NCBI GenBank assembly: GCA_027621615.1
Contig: JAQCBC010000065.1
Span: 1 to 5,585 of the forward strand
From: a bacterium
Lineage (GTDB): Bacteria; Margulisbacteria; Marinamargulisbacteria; UBA6595
DNA: 5,585 nucleotides
Reading direction: 5' to 3'
Made by a program: the position numbers and the translations under genes
Shown: one piece after another, positions 1-5,585 of the stretch
How positions within the stretch are numbered: the first letter of the stretch is position 1
Layout of the letters: the number at the start of each line of letters is the position of its first letter
Notes under the pieces: model-generated
Database searches by the model: none
What the model was told of the DNA's origin: nothing
The model's input: only the letters and a program-made list of their open reading frames with translations

Positions 1-1777
1 GTTTGGCTGCGAACTACACTCGTATGTGATCACCGATGCCATTCGTGATGAAAAAGTACTCAAATTTAAGGTGGATTACAATGACGTGCGCCCCAAATTT
101 AAATCCATTGAAACCGAAAAAAACGAGCAGAAGCTGAGTGCAGCAGAGCGTAAAAAAGCCTTCCTGCACCCCGAACGCATCCGCGAAATTACTCAGTATA
201 TCCTGAACAATTTCAATCAAAAGACACACCGCTTGCTTGGCACCAGTAAAGGATTTAATGCAATGTTTGCCGTGAGTAGTGTTGATGCGGCTAAGCTATA
301 TTATGAATCATTCCAAAATCTTCAAAAAAACAGCGAAAAGCCCCTTAACGTGGCCACCATTTTCTCGTTCGCAGCCAATGAGGAACAAGACGCGGTTGGT
401 AACATTCCGGATGAAAGCTTTGATGTGTCTGCTATGAATAGCAGTGCTAAGGAATTTTTAGACGCGGCCATAAACGATTACAATGCACGATTTAAAACGA
501 GTTGGAGTGTGGATAGCAAAGGGTTTCAAGATTATTACCGTGATTTAGCGAAGCGTGTTAAGGGATTCGATGCTAGTGGTCAGCGACTTCCAGCCCATGA
601 ACGTGTCGATCTAGTGATTGTTGTGGGAATGTTTTTAACGGGATTTGATGCACCCACGCTAAATACCTTGTTTGTGGACAAGAACGTGAAAAATCACGGA
701 CTGATTCAGGCCTTTTCACGCACCAATCGAATTTATGATGCCACCAAAACCTTTGGCAACATTATTACATTTCGAGACCTAGAACAGGCGACCATTGATG
801 CCATTACAACCTTTGGCGATTCAAACACCAGAAGTATGGTGCTTGAGAAAAGCTATGAGGAGTATATGAATGGCTTTACGGATTCAGTTACGGGTGAAGC
901 GCGCCGGGGGTTTGTGGCGGTTGTGAAAGAGCTTGAGGCGCGATTTCCTGAGCCAGAAGCCATTGAAAAAGAAGCGGACAAGAAGGCATTTGCGAAATTA
1001 TTTGGCGAGTATCTGCGCGCTGAAAACATCCTTCAGAATTATGATGAGTTTGTGAGTTTAAGGGCCCTTCAATCTATTGATCTAAACGATCCTGCTCAAA
1101 TTGAGTCGTTTAAGGAAACCTACTATTTAAATGATCAGGATGTGGCTGACTTGAAGCAGTCCACGATGCCCACAGACCGTAAAATTCAAGATTATCGCTC
1201 AGCCTACAACGATATCCGAGATTGGCTATGTCGGGAAAAATCATCCGCAGAATCAGAAAATGCGACCATCAATTGGAATGACGTTGTGTTTGAGGTGGAC
1301 CTACTCAAATCACAAGAAATTAACTTAGACTACATTCTGGAGTTGATTTTCGAGCATCACAAAAAAACCAAAAGCAAGTCCGAGCTGGTGGAGGAAATGA
1401 GGCGTATCATTCGTGGTAGCTTAGGGAATCGTGCCAAAGAAAGCTTGATTGTGGATTTTATCAACCAGACGGATTTGGATCAGTTGGCAGACAAAGCCAG
1501 TGTGCTTGCGTCCTTCTATGCCTTTGCTCGAGAAGAACTGCAACGTGAAGCAACTGAATTAATCACCTCTGAGAATCTAAATGCCGAATCAGCCAGACGT
1601 TACATTGCAAAATCACTGAAGCGAAAATCTGCGAGTGAAGATGGTACCGAGCTAAATGCGGCGTTGCCCAAGATGAGCCCCCTGAATCCAATGTATTTGA
1701 CTATTAAACAAAGAGTATTTCAAAAAATCTCAGCATTTGTTGAAAAATTCGAACAAGTGAGTCTGCTCCCGGAGTGA
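1..1777 (+). CDS. hsdR: Type I restriction enzyme R subunit HsdR, C-terminal part (5' end outside window)
   Basis: HsdR is the ATP-driven DNA translocase and endonuclease subunit of a type I restriction-modification complex, acting in the cytoplasm with HsdM and HsdS on unmethylated foreign DNA. The frame is open from base 2 ([20 protein letters not shown]), so this is a fragment of about 591 residues; the GTG at 26 is internal, not a start. Visible parts are the second RecA-like helicase domain, with a motif IV-like stretch [10 protein letters not shown] near 251-280, motif V ([12 protein letters not shown], 620-655) and motif VI ([12 protein letters not shown], 695-730). After these comes a long charged helical C-terminal region that in the family contacts the methyltransferase core. 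Many stretches match EcoR124I HsdR (about 1038 residues) as I remember it, which points to type IC. The PD-(D/E)XK nuclease and Walker A/B motifs must lie upstream. No internal stop or frameshift is seen. It is more AT-rich than the minus-strand genes. Confidence 0.95.
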   Translation, partial: FGCELHSYVITDAIRDEKVLKFKVDYNDVRPKFKSIETEKNEQKLSAAERKKAFLHPERIREITQYILNNFNQKTHRLLGTSKGFNAMFAVSSVDAAKLYYESFQNLQKNSEKPLNVATIFSFAANEEQDAVGNIPDESFDVSAMNSSAKEFLDAAINDYNARFKTSWSVDSKGFQDYYRDLAKRVKGFDASGQRLPAHERVDLVIVVGMFLTGFDAPTLNTLFVDKNVKNHGLIQAFSRTNRIYDATKTFGNIITFRDLEQATIDAITTFGDSNTRSMVLEKSYEEYMNGFTDSVTGEARRGFVAVVKELEARFPEPEAIEKEADKKAFAKLFGEYLRAENILQNYDEFVSLRALQSIDLNDPAQIESFKETYYLNDQDVADLKQSTMPTDRKIQDYRSAYNDIRDWLCREKSSAESENATINWNDVVFEVDLLKSQEINLDYILELIFEHHKKTKSKSELVEEMRRIIRGSLGNRAKESLIVDFINQTDLDQLADKASVLASFYAFAREELQREATELITSENLNAESARRYIAKSLKRKSASEDGTELNAALPKMSPLNPMYLTIKQRVFQKISAFVEKFEQVSLLPE

Positions 1778-1799
1778 TATAAGCCGCTCCCTGAGTGAT
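1765..1799. repeat. Imperfect 14-base direct repeat spanning the hsdR stop codon
   Basis: GCTCCCGGAGTGAT at 1765-1778 recurs as GCTCCCTGAGTGAT at 1786-1799, with one mismatch in 14. The copies are exactly 21 bases apart, so the TGA in the second copy (1796-1798) is in the same frame as the hsdR stop (1775-1777) and forms a backup stop. This could be the trace of a small tandem duplication at the gene end. Seven further bases of each 21-base unit are not conserved. No function is known to me. Confidence 0.6.
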
Positions 1800-1830
1800 T
1801 GCGCCAGCAAGTGTATCGAAGGGGAAGGCG

Positions 1831-1873
1831 TGTAGTAACGGGCGGTGGTTAACTAACGGGTTAGCTTGCTACA
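1831..1873. repeat. Weak inverted repeat at the convergent hsdR/ligA junction
   Basis: TGTAGTAA (1831-1838) can pair with TTGCTACA (1866-1873), eight pairs including one G-U. Inside lies a second short hairpin, CTAAC-GG-GTTAG (1853-1864), which includes the ligA stop codon. No T-run follows on either strand and the outer loop is 27 bases, so this does not meet the usual picture of a rho-independent terminator. It might still form structure in the 3' ends of both converging transcripts. Confidence 0.25.
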
Positions 1874-3823
1874 AAACGTTGCGTCATCCCAGATGACGAT
1901 AGGAACCCCGGCGGCTTGCAGATCGGCGGCTTTTTTGGCTTTGCTTCCGGCGGATTCGCCAACCACCACGATATCGGTTTTTTTGCTCACGGTTTGGCCG
2001 ATTTGCCCCCCCAAGTTTAGCACCATCGCCTCAGCGTCCTTGCGGCTTAGGGTGGCCAGTGTTCCGGTAATCACCACGGTTTTATTGGTAAACGGTGTCT
2101 CTGGCGTAGGGGTTGATGCGGTGGGGGATTGAATCCGCATGCCCACTGCATACAGTTCATCGGAGACCTGACGCAGGGTTGGCAATTGGCTGACAATGGC
2201 GTTGGCCAACCGATCCCCAATGCCGTCCAATTCAATCAACGACTCAGCATCGGTGGCTAATAGAGCGTCGAGGGTTTGAAAGTGCTGGGCCAATTGCCGC
2301 GCTACGGTTGCCCCCACGCCTGGCAGGCCCATGGCATATAAAAACGTGCCCAAGGTGGGGGTTTGGGTGGCCGCAATCGCATCCACCAATTGCCGGCTCG
2401 ACTTTTCGGCCAACTTATCCAACTGCATGAATTGGTCCACCGACACCGTGTATAAGTCGCACAATCGATGCACCAACTGGGTATCCACCAATTGGTCAAT
2501 AATGGCCGGTCCCAACCCATCAATAGCCAGCGCGTCCCGACTCGCATAGTGGGTGAGGCGGGCTTTGAGCTGGGCCAAGCAGCCTACATTGGGGCACCGC
2601 AACGCCGCCCCATCGTGAAGGACATCGCTGGAACATACCGGGCATTGGGTGGGCAGTGGAGGCAATGGATCCGAGCTGGGGCTAACGACAGCCATAATTT
2701 TGGGAATCACATCCCCCGCCCGGGCGACTTCAACCCGATCCCCCGGGCGAATCCTCAAACGCTCAATTTCATCGTAGTTGTACAACGAGACACGTTGAAT
2801 GACCACGCCTTGAACCGCCACCGGTTCCACATGGGCCACGGGTGTTAATACCCCCGTTCGACCCACCTGAGGCTCAATGGCTGTGACCGTGGTGAGGGCG
2901 CGCTTGGCTACAGGCTTGTAGGCAACCGCCCACCGGACACTTTTGGCCGTGCGTCCCAGTTCGGCATGGGCGGCCAATTCATTGACTTTAATCACACACC
3001 CATCGGTGTCATAGCCCAGCGATGCATGTTGAAAGAAATCTTGAACCCCAACATAGGCGGATTCAATCGTAGGGTGCACGGATACATGCGGCAGATTGGT
3101 GGGAAGCCCCAACTTGGTTAACCACTGAATCATGGCATGATGGGTGTCAATCGCTGGCCCTGTCTTGGGCAGGCCTTGGTAGATAATAATCGACAGGTTT
3201 CGGCCTTGGCTGACGGCTGGGTCCAATTGCCGCAACGTGCCTGCAACGGTATTGCGTGGGTTTGAAAAGGGGGTGTCGCTACGCGCATTTAAGTCGTGAA
3301 AGTCCGCATGGGTCATAAACAATTCCCCCCGGCACTCCAGGGTCACGGGTTCGGGTAGCGTTTTGGGTAAATGATCAATGGTTCGAACATGGGCGGTAAT
3401 CACGTCCCCTTGGGAGCCGTTGCCACGCGTGGCGGCCACACGCAATCGGCCGGCCTCGTAATGCACGGAGACGGCCACCCCGTCTAGCTTGGGCTCTAGG
3501 CAGTAGGTGACCGGCGCTTGAATGGTTTTTTTGATACGGGTGTCAAACGCAGTCAAATCATCGCGCGTGTAGGCATTGGCCAAGGAGATCATGGGGGTGT
3601 TGGGGTCGTGCTGAAAGGGCTGGAATAAATTGGTGTGGGGGAATGTTTGGGTGGGTGAGTTTTCGGCAATGTGGGTGGGGTTGTTGCGTTCATACAGTTT
3701 AACCTGTTGATACAGCTGATCATACGCCGCATCCGATACCATCGGCGTACCCAATTCATAGGCTAGGGTATACGCAATTAACTGATGGATGGCTTCGGTA
3801 TAGGCCAAGGGGTTGGTAATCAT
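1853..3823 (-). CDS. ligA: NAD+-dependent DNA ligase LigA
   Basis: LigA (EC 6.5.1.2) seals nicks with 3'-OH and 5'-phosphate ends during replication and repair, using NAD+ to adenylate a lysine. The 656-residue product has the full architecture: domain Ia (about 1-60), adenylation domain with EPKLDG (nucleophile Lys112), ECRGEL (Glu167), CVIKV (Lys279) and WAVAYK (Lys303), OB fold with GRTGVLTPVA (about 321-330), Cys4 zinc finger (Cys394, 397, 410, 415), helix-hairpin-helix repeats (IDGLG at 434, LPGVG at 500, LDGIG at 532) and a C-terminal BRCT domain (about 578-656). E. coli LigA has 671 residues. The ATG at 3823 is preferred because it overlaps the amj stop as ATGA and removes a leader that fits no LigA N-terminus; an in-frame GTG at 3847 is the alternative. 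Odd points are domain Ia (Ala21/Tyr22 where E. coli has Tyr22/His23), TRGNGSQGD for the usual TRGDGxxGED, and YKPVAK for YKFPAE. Confidence 0.96.
   Translation of the reverse strand: MITNPLAYTEAIHQLIAYTLAYELGTPMVSDAAYDQLYQQVKLYERNNPTHIAENSPTQTFPHTNLFQPFQHDPNTPMISLANAYTRDDLTAFDTRIKKTIQAPVTYCLEPKLDGVAVSVHYEAGRLRVAATRGNGSQGDVITAHVRTIDHLPKTLPEPVTLECRGELFMTHADFHDLNARSDTPFSNPRNTVAGTLRQLDPAVSQGRNLSIIIYQGLPKTGPAIDTHHAMIQWLTKLGLPTNLPHVSVHPTIESAYVGVQDFFQHASLGYDTDGCVIKVNELAAHAELGRTAKSVRWAVAYKPVAKRALTTVTAIEPQVGRTGVLTPVAHVEPVAVQGVVIQRVSLYNYDEIERLRIRPGDRVEVARAGDVIPKIMAVVSPSSDPLPPLPTQCPVCSSDVLHDGAALRCPNVGCLAQLKARLTHYASRDALAIDGLGPAIIDQLVDTQLVHRLCDLYTVSVDQFMQLDKLAEKSSRQLVDAIAATQTPTLGTFLYAMGLPGVGATVARQLAQHFQTLDALLATDAESLIELDGIGDRLANAIVSQLPTLRQVSDELYAVGMRIQSPTASTPTPETPFTNKTVVITGTLATLSRKDAEAMVLNLGGQIGQTVSKKTDIVVVGESAGSKAKKAADLQAAGVPIVIWDDATFCSKLTR
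3820..3823 (-). other. ATGA stop-start overlap, amj to ligA
   Basis: On the minus strand the ATG of ligA (3823-3821) shares two bases with the TGA of amj (3822-3820). The 25 or so bases before the ATG (ending GGTTGGTTCT) show no clear AGGAGG-like site, so ligA translation probably depends on ribosomes finishing amj and reinitiating. Confidence 0.8.
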
Positions 3824-4644
3824 AGAACCAACCAGGTGGAGAGCCACCGGGTGACCGTCGCTAAATAATGACTAAAGGGCAAAAACAGGAGCTGAGCAAC
3901 AATTGCCGTACCGATGAGTCGACCCAATAGCAAGTACACAACCGTGGCTTTGACATCGGCTTCGGGGCGATGATTGTGAAAGGCTTGATCCGTAATGCGC
4001 GCACCGGCAGGATCCACAAAGAGCGTCAGCAGGATCGTCGCCATGCCATTAATCAATCCCGATAATTGAATGGCCGTCGCTCGGAATTCAGGCAACAAGG
4101 CGCCCGCATACAGGGCGCATAAAACTCCAATCGTATAAATGGCCGTGACAAATATATTAAGGTATAAAAAGGACTTGGGTAAATAGCGCCACCGGTAAAG
4201 TAGCGCAAGCATTGGGCGAAATTTGGGGCGCTGACACTGATGCCAGAGCCTTATCCACGTGCGCCCATGCCGGAGTTTAAGCAGCAGTCGAATAATCGAT
4301 CCGTGTTGGTGAAACGACACAACGGCTGTTTGAAATACCCGAACAGCCGTTGGTGTCAGCATCAGACCGATCAAGGCCCCCAGGGTTGCCGCAAGAATCA
4401 CAATCCGAAAGGTGAGAGCCAAGGTGGGTGCCGCTTGGTTTAAAATCGCCCGGTCCACCATGGCGCCCAATAACGGCGCTTGAAATAAGTTTGATAATCG
4501 GGATACCAGTAGCGTCGAAGTAACAAAAGACAGTGCAATGGCCAATTGTCGGGTTCGGATGCCCGCCAATCGAAATGAATAAACTAAACTTTCAGTTAAA
4601 TGAATTAATCCAGTAAATAGGCAAACAATGAATAAGCTGGTCAT
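3820..4644 (-). CDS. amj: Lipid II flippase family protein Amj (alternate to MurJ)
   Basis: Amj is an inner-membrane protein that in Bacillus subtilis moves the peptidoglycan precursor lipid II across the membrane and can replace MurJ. The 274-residue product has family hallmarks: an N-terminal segment with ESLVYSFRLAGIRTRQLAIA (about 18-37), then SRLSNLFQAPLLGAMVD (48-64), and a C-terminal half with LPKSFLYLN (155-163), LPEFRATAIQLSGLING (184-200), LTLFVDP (206-212) and ITDQA (217-221). About six hydrophobic segments are visible near 3-24, 33-54, 79-101, 158-183, 191-212 and 235-257, with a basic cytoplasm-like stretch at 115-155 rich in Arg, Lys and His. Length is close to that of known members as I recall them. 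The ATG at 4644 is chosen because it overlaps the upstream stop; an in-frame TTG at 4674 would add ten residues lying wholly inside the previous gene. It ends inside the ligA start. Family assignment rests on remembered motifs and flippase activity is inferred. Confidence 0.88.
   Translation of the reverse strand: MTSLFIVCLFTGLIHLTESLVYSFRLAGIRTRQLAIALSFVTSTLLVSRLSNLFQAPLLGAMVDRAILNQAAPTLALTFRIVILAATLGALIGLMLTPTAVRVFQTAVVSFHQHGSIIRLLLKLRHGRTWIRLWHQCQRPKFRPMLALLYRWRYLPKSFLYLNIFVTAIYTIGVLCALYAGALLPEFRATAIQLSGLINGMATILLTLFVDPAGARITDQAFHNHRPEADVKATVVYLLLGRLIGTAIVAQLLFLPFSHYLATVTRWLSTWLVL
4641..4644 (-). other. ATGA stop-start overlap, unknown gene to amj
   Basis: The ATG of amj (4644-4642) overlaps the TGA of the 161-residue gene (4643-4641). 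Upstream bases read CGAGACGTATATCCC on the minus strand, with at best a weak GAG at a suitable distance. Translational coupling is the likely way amj is started. Confidence 0.8.
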
Positions 4645-5126
4645 GGGATATACGTCTCGATAACCGATTCCCAAGCCAATTGAGCGACAGTGTGCAATTC
4701 ATTGAGTTGAACCACGATGCTTTTGGCCTCGCCATAACAATCGCCATAGGCTGAAAACAAGGCCCCGTCGTAGTGGTCCAGAGCTAGGTCTAGAACCCAG
4801 GTTGACCCCACTGCATGGGTGGTTCCAAAGGTATCCCCCTCTCGAATTAAATTGAGGGATTTGATGGGTAGGGCTGCATTAAAAAATTCAGCTAGGGCTT
4901 GCAAAAATCGATGGTAATACGCGAGGCTCTCTTTGGGTGTTTGTGTGGCATAGTCCAAGACAATGCGCAATTGCGTTGTCGTGGGTTTGTGCGACACGTG
5001 ATAGATAATCAGGGCGTCGCCATGGGACGTTGCATTGGCGTGTTGGCGAACACTGGCGACCCATGCCGATGTGATGGGGGCTTTGGGAAAGATTCGGTCG
5101 GCAATATAATAATATTGGGTCGTCAT
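4641..5126 (-). CDS. Hypothetical protein, 161 residues, coupled to thiE and amj
   Basis: I do not recognise this protein. It has no signal peptide and no membrane segment, so it is probably cytoplasmic. It looks like a compact alpha/beta fold: strand-like stretches DALIIYHVSH (37-46), LRIVLDYA (53-60), STWVLDLALD (108-117) and KSIVVQLN (135-142), and helices ESLAYYHRFLQALAEFFNAA (66-85) and ELHTVAQLAWESVIE (143-157). It is aromatic-rich (QYYY at 4-7) and has a single cysteine (Cys130 in YGDCYGE), so a metal-cysteine site is unlikely. Base composition and codon use resemble ligA and amj, and the frame is closed at both ends by four-base overlaps, which argues strongly that it is a real gene. 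The ATG at 5126 is fixed by the overlap with the thiE stop. Position gives no clear role; a link to thiamine metabolism or to Amj is only a guess. Confidence 0.8.
   Translation of the reverse strand: MTTQYYYIADRIFPKAPITSAWVASVRQHANATSHGDALIIYHVSHKPTTTQLRIVLDYATQTPKESLAYYHRFLQALAEFFNAALPIKSLNLIREGDTFGTTHAVGSTWVLDLALDHYDGALFSAYGDCYGEAKSIVVQLNELHTVAQLAWESVIETYIP
5123..5126 (-). other. ATGA stop-start overlap, thiE to unknown gene
   Basis: The ATG of the unknown gene (5126-5124) overlaps the TGA of thiE (5125-5123). The preceding minus-strand bases, CCCGTCAATTACTGAC, contain no purine-rich ribosome site; CGAG about 20 bases back is too far to be convincing. Confidence 0.8.
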
Positions 5127-5585
5127 GTCAGTAATTGACGGGTTAATTCTCGGACATGCGCATGGTCTCGGATGACACCAATCATGGGCGGGTTATAGGC
5201 CAATATGCTTGACAGGGTGTCTTGATTAATACCCCCAATCACAACAAATGGGATGCTCAGTGCCTGGACATCTGCCAGAGCATCGGGTCCAATGCCGGGG
5301 CGTCCGGGTTTGGATGGGGTTTTGTAAATCGGGCCCAGGCTCACATAATCCGCACCGGCGGCTTCGGCTGCCTTGGCTTGTGCAACCGAATGGCAGGTGC
5401 GTCCAATGAGCTTATGGGGGCCCAGCTGATCCCGGATAACCGCAATGGGAAGATCGTCTTGCCCGGTATGCAAGCCATCGGCGTCGCATGCAATGGCAAT
5501 GTCAATGTGATCATTCACAATAACCGGAATCGCCGGCCGTTGAGCCATTAACACTTGGGTTCTTTCTAATAGGGTTCGTTTTTCA
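5123..5585 (-). CDS. thiE: Thiamine phosphate synthase ThiE, C-terminal part (5' end outside window)
   Basis: ThiE joins the pyrimidine diphosphate (HMP-PP) and thiazole phosphate to make thiamine phosphate in the cytoplasm. About 153 residues of a TIM-barrel protein usually a little over 200 long are present. The frame stays open to the right edge (EKRTLLERTQ before the GTG at 5554), so that GTG is not the start and roughly the first 55-65 residues are missing. Family motifs in order are IVNDHIDIA (Asn-Asp used for pyrimidine and metal binding), DADGLHTGQDDLP, IGRTCHS, GADYVSLGPIYKTPSKPG with the phosphate-contacting Ser-Lys, IPFVVIGGI and a final phosphate-loop region MIGVIRD. HTGQDDLP departs slightly from the common HLGQEDLP. 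It is the first visible gene of the minus-strand operon, and its stop overlaps the next start. TenI is a close relative without this activity, but the retained ND, QDD and SK residues favour ThiE. Confidence 0.92.
   Translation of the reverse strand, partial: EKRTLLERTQVLMAQRPAIPVIVNDHIDIAIACDADGLHTGQDDLPIAVIRDQLGPHKLIGRTCHSVAQAKAAEAAGADYVSLGPIYKTPSKPGRPGIGPDALADVQALSIPFVVIGGINQDTLSSILAYNPPMIGVIRDHAHVRELTRQLLT

Noticed and set aside
26..28. GTG as a possible hsdR start
   Set aside because: The frame is open to the left edge and the preceding residues (FGCELHSY) continue the conserved HsdR sequence, so this is an internal codon.
1978..2012. Runs of seven T and seven C in the BRCT-coding part of ligA as possible phase-variation tracts
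   Set aside because: They are short, encode conserved BRCT residues (SKKTD and LGGQ), and the frame is intact; slippage there is not specially supported.
2468..2848. A 126-codon open frame on the plus strand opposite ligA
   Set aside because: It is antisense to the conserved zinc finger and OB-fold region of ligA, its product resembles no family I know, and it is best explained by the coding pattern of ligA.
3824..3847. Upstream in-frame GTG start for ligA, adding eight residues
   Set aside because: The extra residues lie inside amj and match no LigA N-terminus; the ATG at 3823 makes an ATGA overlap like the other two junctions.
4645..4674. Upstream in-frame TTG start for amj, adding ten residues
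   Set aside because: It lies wholly inside the preceding gene; the ATG at 4644 fits the overlap pattern and puts the first membrane helix at the N-terminus as expected.
5222..5551. A 109-codon open frame on the plus strand opposite thiE
   Set aside because: It is fully antisense to conserved thiE motifs and has no recognisable protein features.
1..5585. CRISPR arrays, tRNA or rRNA genes, insertion sequences, riboswitch before thiE
   Set aside because: No regular repeat array, RNA gene, transposase or terminal repeat is seen, and the region upstream of thiE where a thiamine riboswitch might lie is outside the window.

Overview
The window is bacterial DNA with two convergent gene blocks separated by 75 bases. 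Nothing visible fixes the species. Amj-family proteins are best known from Firmicutes, which is a hint only. The HsdR fragment closely resembles the EcoR124I-type (type IC) family, which moves freely between bacteria and says little about the host.

Left block (plus strand, 1-1777): the C-terminal half or more of HsdR, the motor and nuclease subunit of a type I restriction-modification system. The N-terminal nuclease domain and helicase Walker motifs lie off the left edge, where hsdM and hsdS would also be expected. The reading frame is intact to its stop. Its DNA is clearly more AT-rich than the rest of the window.

Junction (1778-1852): a short spacer between converging genes. It holds the second copy of an imperfect 14-base direct repeat that begins at the hsdR stop, and a weak inverted repeat. 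No convincing rho-independent terminator is visible.

Right block (minus strand, 5585 down to 1853): four genes read in the order thiE (thiamine phosphate synthase, cut by the right edge), an unrecognised 161-residue soluble protein, amj (lipid II flippase family, membrane protein) and ligA (NAD+-dependent DNA ligase). Each of the three junctions is a four-base ATGA overlap in which the stop of one gene shares bases with the start of the next. None of the three starts has a clear Shine-Dalgarno sequence, so the block looks like one translationally coupled operon. It joins cofactor synthesis, cell-wall precursor export and DNA replication or repair, apparently housekeeping genes and not one pathway.

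I do not see a new defence system or mobile element inside the window. The points most worth a second look are the unusual four-gene coupled operon, the unknown protein locked between thiE and amj, and a LigA whose catalytic core is intact but whose NMN-recognition domain and two nucleotide-binding motifs depart from the consensus.
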